In this document: piece after piece, positions 26,101-35,393 of the stretch
Numbering within the stretch: the first letter of the stretch is position 1
Layout: each line of letters starts with the position of its first letter
DNA from: an uncultured Lachnospiraceae bacterium
GTDB lineage: Bacteria > Bacillota > Clostridia > Lachnospirales > Lachnospiraceae
Length of the DNA stretch: 64,000 bases
Assembly: GCA_902780405.1 (NCBI GenBank)
Contig: CACZFI010000001.1
Coordinates: forward strand, 124,001 to 188,000
Reading direction: 5' to 3'
Translations under genes and position numbers: made by a program
The notes under the pieces: generated by a model
Databases searched by the model: none
The model's input: the letters and a program-made list of their open reading frames with translations, nothing else
What the model was told of the DNA's origin: nothing

Positions 26101-28185
26101 GAGCGTGCCGTTGCACACGGATATGTGGAACTTCCCGGCGGTATATACGGTGAGGATCTCGATGAAGCCGAAGCTTACAGGATTGAACCCGATCAGAAGG
26201 AGTCTCTTGCAAGAAGGGAAAAAGAGAGACTTCCGTATGAGACACTGCGCGTGATGACAGGTAAGGCACCGAAGTCCGAGGATCTTGCGCGTTTTGAAAA
26301 TGGCAAGGAGGATAGAAGAAGACAGGCGACCCTTGCAAAAGCGCTCCCTGTAGCTGTCTTAAACCATCCCATCGAATTAAACGATCTTAATGCAACGAAT
26401 CCCGAGGAATTCCTGCGCAAGTTCGTCTACATGGATTTAAAGCCACTCGATAAAATCGACGATGAGCATATCATCAACGAGTTTGATACCTATGTACACT
26501 ATATCGGTTTGGCAGAGGCTGCGGAAGTCGCGCTTGGACTGGTTGACGGTATTATAGAGATTTCGGAAGACAAGAAGGCGTGCATCGAAAACAGGATCAA
26601 GATGTTTGCCGACTTAAAAAGCTTCATGCTGAGCAAGATCATGCTGATGCGCGATCCGCATTACGTGACGCTTTATAGTGATTCCCTTATGGAGGAGGGA
26701 GCCGACGAAAAGTCGATGGAAGGGCTTGCGGACAGACTTGCATCCGCACAGACGAAGTCACCGGATGAGGTGATGTACATCTCCAACCTTGCCTACTTAA
26801 AGACGCACACCTTCCAGCAAAAATACACCGGATCCGGAGAGGCAACCGCAGAGGCATACGGTGCCAAGGCGCCCGGAACCTTCCTTGAGGACCGTCCGAA
26901 CGCGGCAAGACTGCTCGGACAGGGTGAAGAGATCGTGCACAGAGATGAGGAAGGAAGACAGGAGGGGGATATTCCCGGAGAGGAGATTCCCGACGTTCGT
27001 CCCGGTGAGGCACAGCCCGTAAACGGCGCCCAGAAAGAACTCGAAGAAGGACTCCCGTCCGAATCCATGTCCAAACCGTTAAAGATGCTTTCCGAGTTTT
27101 CCAAGACCCTCGGCAAGGAAGAGAATCTTGAAAAATTCCAGTCCATAGGTCTCGTCACGGGTGGAATCAGTAAGGTGTTCGATCTTTTGTCGCAGGAAGC
27201 ACCTGTGAAAAATCAGGAGGATTACGGTCAGGGTTACGGAGAGATCGTCTCTGCCTTCGACGATTTAAGAGACAGCTGCGGAACCTATCTGGCCGAGCAT
27301 GCGAAAGACAGAAAGACGCAGGGAGACGGTCTTCACAGCAGGATCTGGACGGCGCTTACAGGCGAGAAGAACAAGGCATCCACCGAGGAAGGCGCGGTAA
27401 TCGCCATGGTGCGCTATATCCGCCTGATCTGTGATTATGCAAAGACACAGACGGAGCTTTCCGCCAAGATGACGCAGATTTACCTGGAACAGTCAGGCAA
27501 TACGGACATTCGGATGCCCTGGACCAATATCTATTATTATGCCGAGCAGCCCATCGTATGGGAGCAGGGACTGGTTCCCTATCATGAGCTTGTGATACCG
27601 GCACCGCCCGGAGAAGCGCCTGTAAGAACCGAGATCAAGGAGTTCGATCAAAGAGTAACCTCCTATGAGAAGATCGAACACTGGATGAAGATCTTCCATG
27701 AGAGGAAGCCCGACGGCCTCACGCAGGTGAATCATCAGGTAAGCCTGAAACGTATGAACGTCGTCATGGCCATGGTAAAAGCCGTAAACGATAAAACGGC
27801 GGATCTGCTTCCCGAGCGCGCGGAGGATTTCTTAACCAAGGCCGGCAGTATTTACCGCGAGCAGGAAGGCTGTATCACCCAGTTAAAGCGCATCCTGGAA
27901 GGCCTTTCGGATACCACGCCGGATGACAAGGATATGCGGAAGATGGTTGAAAATATCATCGAGTGCATGAAGGGTGACAGGGCGCTCTTTGACAGATATC
28001 GCTCGGGCCTTATAGATTCCTACGAGCAGCTTCGAAATATGAGGACCACGGACGAGTACGGAATCATGGTCAATCAGATCTGTGATGTGTACCTGGCTTG
28101 GAAGTTTAAGGCAATTCAGGAAGACAGTCAGAGACAGGAGCAGGATGATCAGCCCGCACATGTCGAAAATCAGGCTGAGGAGTAA
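23152..28185 (+). CDS. 1677-aa acidic multi-module protein between two AAA+ ATPases
   Basis: A giant soluble protein. Residues ~100-180 are an extreme Glu/Asn low-complexity stretch, with a second one at ~390-430. Four divergent copies of a helical module lie at residues ~273-358, 537-620, 841-933 and 1094-1180. Each opens with an (S/D)DD-(Y/N/H)-(I/V) type motif and ends with a basic helix then Pro-x-Tyr, e.g. SKVRLMANPYYELVY, TTRVQMMMQPEYKLLY and LSKIMLMRDPHYVTLY. The same module occurs once in cargos A, B, C and D. The gene sits 15 bp after one ATPase and 3 bp before another. It could be a cargo scaffold, a tape-measure substitute or a cargo; I recognise no enzyme domain. Confidence 0.7.
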   Translation: MDEVRLTATEEQLKKKSYEKFGLNGRDGRALRRRNSIQPAGNRAALRELFPEDDQASDLAVADNDNAFGFDGELRENEEVDLNQLRFDGENEEIPEVDNRAIEDENPENENENPENDNIDNENANLLNENQDNENLEEENAVPENENEVEAGGEEEQQEEENNEEEGAGNEEGEEEAEESPAAVAKRSMDAYGKERLAFAQDMFTRVMERFENEKEEGEFIPEGIKTTIAAMFTDTSMSEDEYYEMLKQFSVKSEDSVRELLLALVNGCMAADYSVFDDISDDNIINNWRATAAPVFLLSGASQTIMAYTGTQYAFSEDRISNFNAILAAVSNTTDYIYARLKFLAEGGEGEFEYDMTPLEGTFADRRDREGFVEKEAYDDEMPGYIPQETVAPEEVENEAANLEENIENEENRENEENVENRENDDNEEREGAIELPEVENAGGEQQPEQEQNAEGVEVRVVTVQEASLLYEIIGVMYRRALDLKDRDREEGEAEARAARKAKHEKAYAIMQAGRHRLDSDQEEFKALSYEEILAMDTSVLDRVDDDDYVLEHIDEIAQVYKLSYWIAHAKDNRFDDKRKVEQIKKLGAMLEDCEDYVVSKVRLMANPYYELVYDEKRFGQIPDVNEFYKKKTEFKQHADEDASDFVDQLEKVRRSRYMARVQGGSFSDGYEAYGYNPLSIEEQDRDKRDKPIIDAAIETYGDTFTVLKYILTGDEVEVTEEQIRAYLKGISDREVRMEDAKNTWKGEEDALKRAQDTIRLADAKVKADLSYLNFDRDERLGSRALIPMLTTGVTGAENREQEAVVRDLNANAEILMNFGSPDQKVRAAAYKELVDRYLTIDMSQFDNMSDDYIIDNAARLIPICYGAAEIASNNNFVSVCIDNGYLMTPQKYTNLKAITTTLAEYGNYMTTRVQMMMQPEYKLLYVEGNFIIPSTQEEMQARLDEMMQLGKVRLEDESYFKASIEAKKHYVKQEDRQKTFLERAVAHGYVELPGGIYGEDLDEAEAYRIEPDQKESLARREKERLPYETLRVMTGKAPKSEDLARFENGKEDRRRQATLAKALPVAVLNHPIELNDLNATNPEEFLRKFVYMDLKPLDKIDDEHIINEFDTYVHYIGLAEAAEVALGLVDGIIEISEDKKACIENRIKMFADLKSFMLSKIMLMRDPHYVTLYSDSLMEEGADEKSMEGLADRLASAQTKSPDEVMYISNLAYLKTHTFQQKYTGSGEATAEAYGAKAPGTFLEDRPNAARLLGQGEEIVHRDEEGRQEGDIPGEEIPDVRPGEAQPVNGAQKELEEGLPSESMSKPLKMLSEFSKTLGKEENLEKFQSIGLVTGGISKVFDLLSQEAPVKNQEDYGQGYGEIVSAFDDLRDSCGTYLAEHAKDRKTQGDGLHSRIWTALTGEKNKASTEEGAVIAMVRYIRLICDYAKTQTELSAKMTQIYLEQSGNTDIRMPWTNIYYYAEQPIVWEQGLVPYHELVIPAPPGEAPVRTEIKEFDQRVTSYEKIEHWMKIFHERKPDGLTQVNHQVSLKRMNVVMAMVKAVNDKTADLLPERAEDFLTKAGSIYREQEGCITQLKRILEGLSDTTPDDKDMRKMVENIIECMKGDRALFDRYRSGLIDSYEQLRNMRTTDEYGIMVNQICDVYLAWKFKAIQEDSQRQEQDDQPAHVENQAEE
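23455..23694 (+). repeat. Glu/Asn low-complexity coding repeat
   Basis: About 240 bp of GAR/AAY-rich sequence encodes runs such as ENENENPENDN and EEEQQEEENNEEE within the 1677-aa protein. The strong A/G bias on the coding strand and loose 6-bp periodicity suggest growth by replication slippage. The stretch separates the short basic N-terminus from the first helical module and should be disordered. Confidence 0.7.
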
Positions 28186-28188
28186 TTT

Positions 28189-30330
28189 ATGTACGGATAC
28201 AAAGACTATTTTGATGCGGAATTAAAAGATGAAGCATATAAAAATGCAGCCGAGGAGCGCGCGGATTACCGTGCACTCCTCGATCTGATGCTGGAGGATC
28301 TGGCATTTTTAAAGGGGATCGGCTTTGAGGACGGGCTTTTTTCCAAGGGGCTGGTCGTGACGGAGCAGGAGCTTAAGAATCATTTTATGACGCCGCCTGT
28401 CGCAAGGGTCACCGACGGTTTCTATTATGATATGGCGGATGCCGTAGAAGAGGCCTTTGCGCATATTGAAGCAAGAACCAAAAAGACATCGGCGAAGGTC
28501 TTTTTGCCGATTCATGAGTTGACGGAGAAGTACGGTCTGACGAAACAGTCGACCGTGCTTCTTGTGCTTTCCATACTTGCGGTCGATTCAAGAAGCTATG
28601 AGAGAGTGTTCGGATTTCTGCAGGATGATATCACATGCCCCGATCCCACACTCGGACTTGCGATGACCCTGATTCGCAGGAGTTTCCGGGATACCGAGAT
28701 CGATGCGGAATCGCTTTTCGGAAGTCTTTTTGCTTCGGACGGCAGAGATGTACATTATCCGCTGCGGTCCGTACTTACGCTCTCGCGTGCGGCAAGATCC
28801 TACATCTTCGGGACGAGGGAAACCTACGACGGACTGCTTTTGACGGAAAGGAATGATACTGCACCGAAGGTGTTCGATGTCTATGTGAAGGGTTTTAAGG
28901 AGGTTCTTAAAGAGGCGGACGGTGCGGCGCTTTATCTTACCGGGAGCGATCAGAGCGTAGCATCCATGGTGTTCTCGTCTGTTGCCGGAGCGGATGGCGC
29001 AGAAATTTCACTGAAGCGGCTTCTTTCGCTTGACGAGGCGGCTGTGCTTACGCTTTCCGATGATCTTGCCTTTTTCAGGCGCGGTAGAAATGCCTCTGTA
29101 CTCCTTCTGGATGTGACGGAGGAAACCGTAAGAGATGAACGTGCGATAAGACTGATCGAGCGGCTTCTTTCCGTAAGCGGTGAGGGATGCATCCTTCTGT
29201 CCGGCGGGGAGAAGGTACCGCACGCGGCAGGAACATTGATTGAGAATATGCTAACACTCAAACTGCCAGTGCCCGATGCCGCCATGAGAAGCAGTCTCTG
29301 GTCCTTCTACATGAAGCAGGCGAAGCTTGCGGCAGAGAAGGATTTTGACATCGATAGTATCTCGGACTGCTACGAGATCGGACCTTTTGCGATCGCTGCC
29401 GCCGTTCGACAGGCAAAGATTCTGCTTGCGGAAGAAGGCAGGAAGAAACTGGATAAAGAGACAGCCATCCTTGCCTTAAAGGCAGCAGGAACGGCTGATT
29501 TTTCCGGACTTGCGAAGGAGGTTCGCACCGTCTATTCCTGGGACGATATCCATATGGGAGACGGAGAGAGAAAAATCCTTCAGACAGCGGCAAGTCGATA
29601 CAAGATGCGCAACAGGATCGGAGAGGGCTGGGGAATTACCGCCAAGAACGCTTACGGAAACGGTGTATCCGTCCTGCTTTACGGACCTCCCGGAACAGGA
29701 AAGACCATGGCAGCGCAGGTTGTGGCACGGGAGGTGGGACTTCCGCTTTATCGTGTGGACACATCACAGCTGTTTTCCAAATACATCGGCGAAACACAGA
29801 AGAACCTAAATACGGTCTTTGACAGGGCTGAAAAAACCAACTGCATCCTCTTTTTTGACGAGGCGGATGCGCTCTTTTCCAAGCGTACGGACGTGGAGTC
29901 CTCCAATGACCGTCATGCGAATCAGGAAATCGCATTTTTGCTTCAAAGGATAGAGGAGTACAGGGGGATGAGCATCCTTGCAACCAATTTCTATTCCGGA
30001 TTTGACAAGGCCTTTGTTCGAAGGATCACCTATGCGGTCAGGATGGAACAGCCGGATGCGGCTATGCGTCTTAAGCTTTGGACGTCCGTGCTTCCGCAGA
30101 CGGTTCCCATGGAAAAGACGATCGATTTTTCCTTCTTTGCGGAGCAGTTCGAATTAACCGGAAGCAATATCAAGGCGATCATGCTCTCGGCCGCTTATAT
30201 GGCAGGCGCGGAAGGCGGCAAACTTTCCGCGAAGCATATCGTGACTGCCATGAAGTATGAGTTTGACAAACTGGGTATGATGCCGGATTCGGGAAAATTC
30301 GGACCCTACGCACAGTTTCTTTATGATTGA
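28189..30330 (+). CDS. AAA+ ATPase 2 (eCIS-associated type)
   Basis: A 713-aa paralogue of AAA+ ATPase 1. The C-terminal module is intact: Walker A GPPGTGKT at residues 499-506, Walker B CILFFDEADALF, LATNFYSGFDKAFVRR with sensor and arginine finger. The upstream module is degenerate (LYLTGSDQSV where a P-loop is expected). Both ATPases end in a similar way, KYEFDKLGMMPDSGKFGPYAQF here and KYEFVKVGKVFTRSDFEPYA in the first, so they may co-assemble or act in sequence. The gene overlaps no other but begins 3 bp after the 1677-aa gene, making the three genes one translational unit. Confidence 0.88.
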   Translation: MYGYKDYFDAELKDEAYKNAAEERADYRALLDLMLEDLAFLKGIGFEDGLFSKGLVVTEQELKNHFMTPPVARVTDGFYYDMADAVEEAFAHIEARTKKTSAKVFLPIHELTEKYGLTKQSTVLLVLSILAVDSRSYERVFGFLQDDITCPDPTLGLAMTLIRRSFRDTEIDAESLFGSLFASDGRDVHYPLRSVLTLSRAARSYIFGTRETYDGLLLTERNDTAPKVFDVYVKGFKEVLKEADGAALYLTGSDQSVASMVFSSVAGADGAEISLKRLLSLDEAAVLTLSDDLAFFRRGRNASVLLLDVTEETVRDERAIRLIERLLSVSGEGCILLSGGEKVPHAAGTLIENMLTLKLPVPDAAMRSSLWSFYMKQAKLAAEKDFDIDSISDCYEIGPFAIAAAVRQAKILLAEEGRKKLDKETAILALKAAGTADFSGLAKEVRTVYSWDDIHMGDGERKILQTAASRYKMRNRIGEGWGITAKNAYGNGVSVLLYGPPGTGKTMAAQVVAREVGLPLYRVDTSQLFSKYIGETQKNLNTVFDRAEKTNCILFFDEADALFSKRTDVESSNDRHANQEIAFLLQRIEEYRGMSILATNFYSGFDKAFVRRITYAVRMEQPDAAMRLKLWTSVLPQTVPMEKTIDFSFFAEQFELTGSNIKAIMLSAAYMAGAEGGKLSAKHIVTAMKYEFDKLGMMPDSGKFGPYAQFLYD

Positions 30331-30344
30331 CAAGTGACGAAGCT

Positions 30345-30366
30345 GTGACTTTGTTTTTGATATGCT
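30345..30366 (+). promoter_or_regulatory. GTGACT/extended -10 promoter-like motif, copy 2
   Basis: GTGACT (30345-30350), 7 bp, TGA, then TATGCT (30361-30366). The hexamer ends 50 bp before the ATG of cargo C, almost the same distance as copy 1 (48 bp). A GTGACG lies 11 bp upstream at 30334, and TTGACA at 30327 has no -10 box at the right distance. Confidence 0.45.
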
Positions 30367-30416
30367 CTGTCAAAATAGGCGAACAGAGTGTCTGCGCATC
30401 AAAACGGAGGTAGAAT

Positions 30417-33400
30417 ATGGATAGTTTCAAGTATGATGAAAAACCGATCAATGAATTAAAAGTCGAGTACGGGCTTGAAGATAAAAAGGATCCGCAGAAT
30501 GAGGTACCGAATCCCGTTTTAAACAAAGACCTGAATCAACACTTAAGTAAAGATCAGGAAAAGGAGCAGGCCAAAGAGCAAAACGAGGAGAAAAAGTCTG
30601 AGCCGGAGGTCTTTCATACGATCAGACAGAGATCGGATATGACGACTTCACTGACCGGTATTTTCAAGCAAAGAGGCAAGGAGTATGCGTTAGGCTCACA
30701 AATCGATATCCGACAGATCTCCGAGAATTCCATTGCGAAGATGAAGACCAAGACGAAGTTCTCCGGTCTTTTAAAGCAGACCTATACAGTTCCCGTCTAC
30801 GAGTCAGCCAAGAATTACGTAAGTGTTAAGAAACAGAATCTTGAGAAGATTCAAAACGGGATCAATCGGGTGGCTGATACAAAGGCCGAGTACCGTATGA
30901 ACGTCCGCTATGACTTAAAGACCGCCTGCGGCTATGAGAATGTCAGGACGATGTCGCAGTTCGTTCCCTTTCTTCTGGAGAAAGGATACAAGAACGATCA
31001 TATCGACAATATGTTAAAGGATTATACAAAGAAGGATGACACAAGCTTCTTTGAAACAATGACCAGGGAGTTTATGAAGATCGATGTATCCGACTACCCC
31101 TTAGACAGTGATGAGGTGATCGCCGAAAACGCCGCAAAGTATGAGTCGTTTTCTTCCTTTGTCATTGCATATAAAAAACTGATCGGGAAGTATCCGGAAG
31201 ATACCGTCAACCGTGTGATCACGGACGGAAATCAGGCAAATACTTCGCGTCTTGAAGTCTTTAAGCGTCAGATGAGACTCCTTACGTCGATGAACGATTA
31301 TTACCGCGTAAGAAAGATGATCATGGAGGATCCCATCTACGCAAATAAGAGCGGAGAACTGCGGCTTACCTATACGGACAAGGATACATTTGCTACGGAG
31401 CGTTTGAAAAAACTGATCCGTATCTCTTTCCATATGGCTGAGAATCTGAACAAGATCGCAGGCAAGAACAGGATTCGTACACCGGAACTTGATGATGGTT
31501 CCGACGAGAGATCCCTTAAGATCAACCGCAGATTGAAGAACATTTTCGAGACAAAGTACGTATCGGGTGACAGATTCGACGAGAAGGAAGCCGTGATCGA
31601 GACCGAACTTCAAAAATTAGAACACGAGCGTTTTTACGTACCCGAGGAGGGTATGGAGAAGATGCTTTCGGGAAAGGGCAAGAAGTTCTCGATTTTAAAG
31701 GCACTCGGATATATGAATTCGGATATGAAGGCAGGCAATCAGCTTGAAGAAACCGTTGCCGAAAAGAAGCGTCCCGAACTGCTTCGGAAGATACAGGAAT
31801 ACCGCAGCATGTTCAAGAAAGGTGTCTTCCCGAGCCGTCCCTTCGGACTTAAGGAAGCCAAGAAATATCCGGAACTTCGCGACCTTGTGGTGGATGACAT
31901 GCTGGATCGTTCCTACACCAGAATGGTATCGGAGCTTTCCTACAAGAGATCGGATATGGAAGTTTTGGAGATGATATGTGATCTCACGTTAAACCGCACA
32001 CCGATCTATGAGGAACAGGAAACCTTTACGGAGGAGGAGCGCGCCTACATCGAAGAGAGTTATGCGCACGCCGTTATGGAAAACTTTGCGTCACATGATG
32101 CGCAGATTAAGAGAATCGGTAACTCGGTCGGCGGAAAGCTCGTCACCATGCATCCGGTGGATCTGATGCGGTCTCTTACCGATGAGGGTGCCGGCATCAT
32201 GCTCGGACAGGTTGCCATGACCAATATCTGTGCCGAGTCCAATCAGCCGAAGCTGAAGAGCTTTATCAAGACCTACAATGCCGACGGAACATATGATATC
32301 GATGCGGATACATTTGCGGAGGCGGGAGACGCATACGCTTCCATTAACTATATGGATGTCATCAATGTGAACGGCGGTCTTGTTCCGGACAGCGAGGTTA
32401 TAACAAACTGGTATCAGAAGAACAAGAACAATGCGCAGGTGAAGGAACTCAAGAAAAAGTATAAGGATAATCCGGTCGGGCAAAGGACCATCTATATGGC
32501 CTTAAACCAGAATCCGTATTCCGAGGAGAACCTGATCCGAAAGACCGATTGTACGGGTGAAGCGACCGGTATGCTTCGCACGATCAAGGTAACAAAACAA
32601 AAAGAACAGGTAAAGAAGCTCGCGGATGCCGGCATGCTGAAACTCCCGAGTGTTGCTGAGCTTGATGCCGAAGAAAGAAACCTTACAAAAAGAGAGATGA
32701 ATGCTCTGACCACGGATGCGAACGATCTGTATGATCTCTCCTTCTACAAGAATCTGAGCGTTAAGAAGACCGAGAAGAAGACCGAGAAGAAGACTCCGAA
32801 AAAGGTTGAAGAAAAGAAGGCAGAGCCGAAGGTCGAAGTAAAGGTTGAGGAAAAGAAGGCAGAGCCGAAGGTCGACAATCTTTACCGGTTCTCGGAGGAT
32901 GAGAATCTGTTTGAGATGGAGGACAGAAAGTCCGATCTTAAAGCATTCAACTTCAATTCCATCTATGAGGACCCGGTTTTTACCGACGGTTTCGGCTATT
33001 CGTTAAGCCCGGAAGAAGAGAGCACACGCATCGATTACGATGTAAAGGATGAATATGCGGCCGGCTACTTAAAGAAGGATCCCAAGAGCCGCCTTTATAA
33101 CCAGTGGGAGAGCGAGAAGGGTAAGAAAAACTTCTACAGCAGAAAGGTGTTCGAATCGGATGATTCAGCCAAGGAGTACGGTATGGATGAAGGCCATATC
33201 ACCTTAGTGGAGCAGCTGATGACCGATGCAAAGACCTACGATGCCAAGGGCAATACCATATATCACGAAACACCGGCCATGAAGGTATATCTCTCCAGCG
33301 ATGTAAACGAGATCAAATCCTTTATGAACGATGAAGAGCATAAACAAGCAAGAGACCTTGCGTATGGAATCTATCCGAAACTGAAGGATTACTTAAAAGA

Positions 33401-34439
33401 CAGAATCGCCTTCCTTACCAAGGCGGAGAAGCAAAAGGGCAAGGAAAAACCCAAGGAATTCGGAAAGGTCATCATGAACGGAAAGACACTTTCCGAAGCT
33501 GATCAAAAGAAACTGGCCAATTCCAAAAACCTCTATGACAAGAACAATTGTTATGAGGTATCCGGCGTGAAGAACGGAGGCCTTCAGACCACAAGCGTGG
33601 GATGCTGGTCCGTGAGTCTTTCTTCCCAGATGAAGTCGAGAGGCTACGATTTCTCCCAGAAGGAGATCCGACTTTTCAGACCGAAGAATATCGATCCGGA
33701 AGGCCTGGCAACCGATCTTGAGTTTGTCGGAAGAGACAATATGGGAAGCCCCTTTGAATTTGCGGAGCTCATGAATCAGGTGCAGAAAAACACTGCAACG
33801 CATGTGATTGAAATCCGTATGGAGGCCGAGCACGGCAACGAGCTTCAGGCCGATAAAAAGAAACTCGGCGGCAATGTGTCCAATACGGATGTCATCGAGT
33901 CCAATGCAAAGTATCAGAGATATAATGAGCAGTACATCGAGTATATTCGCCGCAGCATCGTGGATGCCATCGTGAAACACAAGTCTCCGGTATCCCTCCT
34001 TCGCGGCGGACACTTTATCACGATAGATGCCATCGAGGGAACCAAGGTCCGTTACTATGACAGCAAGAGCAAGCGCAAGGACGGACTCCGCTTCGGCGAT
34101 CTGAAGGATCTTTACAGTACATTTCAGATGCAGCTGGTTTGGTTTGAGCAGCTTCCCGCGGATGACAAGGAATTAAAGAAAGCACTCTCCGGACAGACAT
34201 CGGAGGCAAGTTACAAGAACGGTAAGATTCAAAAGAAGGTTCGAGAGGGCAATCAGGAGATCAGACAGTTTAACGCAGCCGCCCAGGGTTATACACTTGA
34301 TGTGGAAAAGCAAAAGAAGATGGATGATATGAGAAAAGAAGGTTCGAGTATCTATCCGGGGGCTGCAATCCTTGAGGAGAAAGAGGAGATCATGGTACGT
34401 GATGTTGTCTTCCTTCCGGATGAAATTCAAAAAGCATAA
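30417..34439 (+). CDS. Candidate CIS cargo C with C39/papain-like cysteine peptidase domain
   Basis: A 1340-aa protein of cargo family 1. It opens with MDSFKYDEK, has a shared block at SQFVPFLLEKG, the helical module ending YYRVRKMIMEDPIY (residues ~220-318) and MHPVDLM near residue 578. A Lys/Glu-rich repeat linker lies at ~780-820. The C-terminal region holds a C39/papain-like peptidase: Gln1057-x5-Cys1063 (LQTTSVGCWS), His1199 in GGHFITIDAIEG and Asp1215 in VRYYDS, with the His-to-Asp spacing of 16 typical of C39 domains. The expected reaction is cleavage of a peptide bond in a target; the substrate is unknown. A ~120-residue tail follows. The ATG follows ACGGAGG. Confidence 0.78.
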   Translation: MDSFKYDEKPINELKVEYGLEDKKDPQNEVPNPVLNKDLNQHLSKDQEKEQAKEQNEEKKSEPEVFHTIRQRSDMTTSLTGIFKQRGKEYALGSQIDIRQISENSIAKMKTKTKFSGLLKQTYTVPVYESAKNYVSVKKQNLEKIQNGINRVADTKAEYRMNVRYDLKTACGYENVRTMSQFVPFLLEKGYKNDHIDNMLKDYTKKDDTSFFETMTREFMKIDVSDYPLDSDEVIAENAAKYESFSSFVIAYKKLIGKYPEDTVNRVITDGNQANTSRLEVFKRQMRLLTSMNDYYRVRKMIMEDPIYANKSGELRLTYTDKDTFATERLKKLIRISFHMAENLNKIAGKNRIRTPELDDGSDERSLKINRRLKNIFETKYVSGDRFDEKEAVIETELQKLEHERFYVPEEGMEKMLSGKGKKFSILKALGYMNSDMKAGNQLEETVAEKKRPELLRKIQEYRSMFKKGVFPSRPFGLKEAKKYPELRDLVVDDMLDRSYTRMVSELSYKRSDMEVLEMICDLTLNRTPIYEEQETFTEEERAYIEESYAHAVMENFASHDAQIKRIGNSVGGKLVTMHPVDLMRSLTDEGAGIMLGQVAMTNICAESNQPKLKSFIKTYNADGTYDIDADTFAEAGDAYASINYMDVINVNGGLVPDSEVITNWYQKNKNNAQVKELKKKYKDNPVGQRTIYMALNQNPYSEENLIRKTDCTGEATGMLRTIKVTKQKEQVKKLADAGMLKLPSVAELDAEERNLTKREMNALTTDANDLYDLSFYKNLSVKKTEKKTEKKTPKKVEEKKAEPKVEVKVEEKKAEPKVDNLYRFSEDENLFEMEDRKSDLKAFNFNSIYEDPVFTDGFGYSLSPEEESTRIDYDVKDEYAAGYLKKDPKSRLYNQWESEKGKKNFYSRKVFESDDSAKEYGMDEGHITLVEQLMTDAKTYDAKGNTIYHETPAMKVYLSSDVNEIKSFMNDEEHKQARDLAYGIYPKLKDYLKDRIAFLTKAEKQKGKEKPKEFGKVIMNGKTLSEADQKKLANSKNLYDKNNCYEVSGVKNGGLQTTSVGCWSVSLSSQMKSRGYDFSQKEIRLFRPKNIDPEGLATDLEFVGRDNMGSPFEFAELMNQVQKNTATHVIEIRMEAEHGNELQADKKKLGGNVSNTDVIESNAKYQRYNEQYIEYIRRSIVDAIVKHKSPVSLLRGGHFITIDAIEGTKVRYYDSKSKRKDGLRFGDLKDLYSTFQMQLVWFEQLPADDKELKKALSGQTSEASYKNGKIQKKVREGNQEIRQFNAAAQGYTLDVEKQKKMDDMRKEGSSIYPGAAILEEKEEIMVRDVVFLPDEIQKA
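32802..32875 (+). repeat. Two 35-bp direct repeats in the linker of cargo C
   Basis: Copies at 32802-32836 and 32841-32875 differ at one base and are separated by 4 bp. They encode VEEKKAEPKV twice, just before the C-terminal enzyme-bearing half. The near identity at DNA level indicates recent slippage or duplication in a flexible linker. Confidence 0.85.
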
Positions 34440-34456
34440 AGGGCAGGGCGTGTTCT

Positions 34457-34478
34457 GTGACTTTTTGTATGATAATAT
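34457..34478 (+). promoter_or_regulatory. GTGACT/extended -10 promoter-like motif, copy 3
   Basis: GTGACT (34457-34462), 7 bp, TGA, then TAATAT (34473-34478). It matches copy 4 at most positions. The hexamer ends only 13 bp before the ATG of the GNAT gene, which would put the transcript start on the GAGG ribosome site; so either the start of transcription differs here or the motif is a protein-binding site rather than a core promoter. Confidence 0.4.
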
Positions 34479-34491
34479 TGCGAGGTAAGAG

Positions 34492-35370
34492 ATGGAGATC
34501 ACATGGATAGGTAATCATGATAAAAAACAGCTGGCCGGCTTTGTGCCGGAACGACTGCTCGGCGATGAAACCGTATGCATATGTGCGCTGGAGGAAGGAA
34601 ATCTTTGCGGTGTTATGATAGCGGTTCCGGTGGCAGCGACCGTGATGGATCTTTCGTTTCTGTATGTTGCGGAAGATTACAGAAAACACGGTATTGCAAG
34701 GGATATGCTGACGCTCCTTACCATGACGGTGCGGATGATCGGCGTCGGAGCGATCGTGATGAGCATGGCAACCGGCATCGGAGACGGTGATGATTCGCTT
34801 TACGATTTTGCGATATCCTGCGGGTTTTCCAAAGAGGAGGAAAGCAGCCTGCTTTCGGCACCGCTTCCCGATGTGATCAGACAGATTTCGTCTTATCACA
34901 AAATGAAGCCTTTTTCCGGAAAGATCGAGAAGCTTTCGAATCTTTCTTCCAGAAAATGGACGATGCTGGTGCGTGAGATCGCAAAAAGGCGCGATGCGGA
35001 GGCTTTATCCGAAGACAAAACCGCAAAGCAGCTTTATATGATCCCGGATGAAATGGGACACTACGACGGAAGACTCAGCCAAGTCGCCATCGGAGAAGGA
35101 CAGATTCCCGTGGCAGCCTTGCTGATACATACGGATGAGAATGTGATATCCGTTGATTACCTTTGTAACTTTGATCAGGGGGAACCGCAGGTGCTTGTGC
35201 ACATGATGCGGGAGGCCTGCAGTGAAGCAACCGAAGTCTACGGCTCGGCAGACGCGCAGACGGTTTCCTTTCACGCATACAATCCCATCGCCGAAAAGAT
35301 GGGAAGGACACTGCTCGGTAAGCATTTAACAAGGTTGGGACAAGGCGTATATCTTGTGAAGTACCTTTAA
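34492..35370 (+). CDS. Tandem GNAT-fold partner protein 3
   Basis: A 292-aa GNAT-like protein with CoA loop EDYRKHGIARDML at residues ~61-73 and the same second half as its paralogues (QLYMIPDEMGHYD, SVDYLCNFD). It lies 52 bp after cargo C and 23 bp before cargo D, with its own promoter-like motif upstream, so it could serve either protein. The arrangement favours co-expression with cargo D. Confidence 0.78.
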   Translation: MEITWIGNHDKKQLAGFVPERLLGDETVCICALEEGNLCGVMIAVPVAATVMDLSFLYVAEDYRKHGIARDMLTLLTMTVRMIGVGAIVMSMATGIGDGDDSLYDFAISCGFSKEEESSLLSAPLPDVIRQISSYHKMKPFSGKIEKLSNLSSRKWTMLVREIAKRRDAEALSEDKTAKQLYMIPDEMGHYDGRLSQVAIGEGQIPVAALLIHTDENVISVDYLCNFDQGEPQVLVHMMREACSEATEVYGSADAQTVSFHAYNPIAEKMGRTLLGKHLTRLGQGVYLVKYL

Positions 35371-35393
35371 GCATTAACAAGGAGGAAAGCTTT

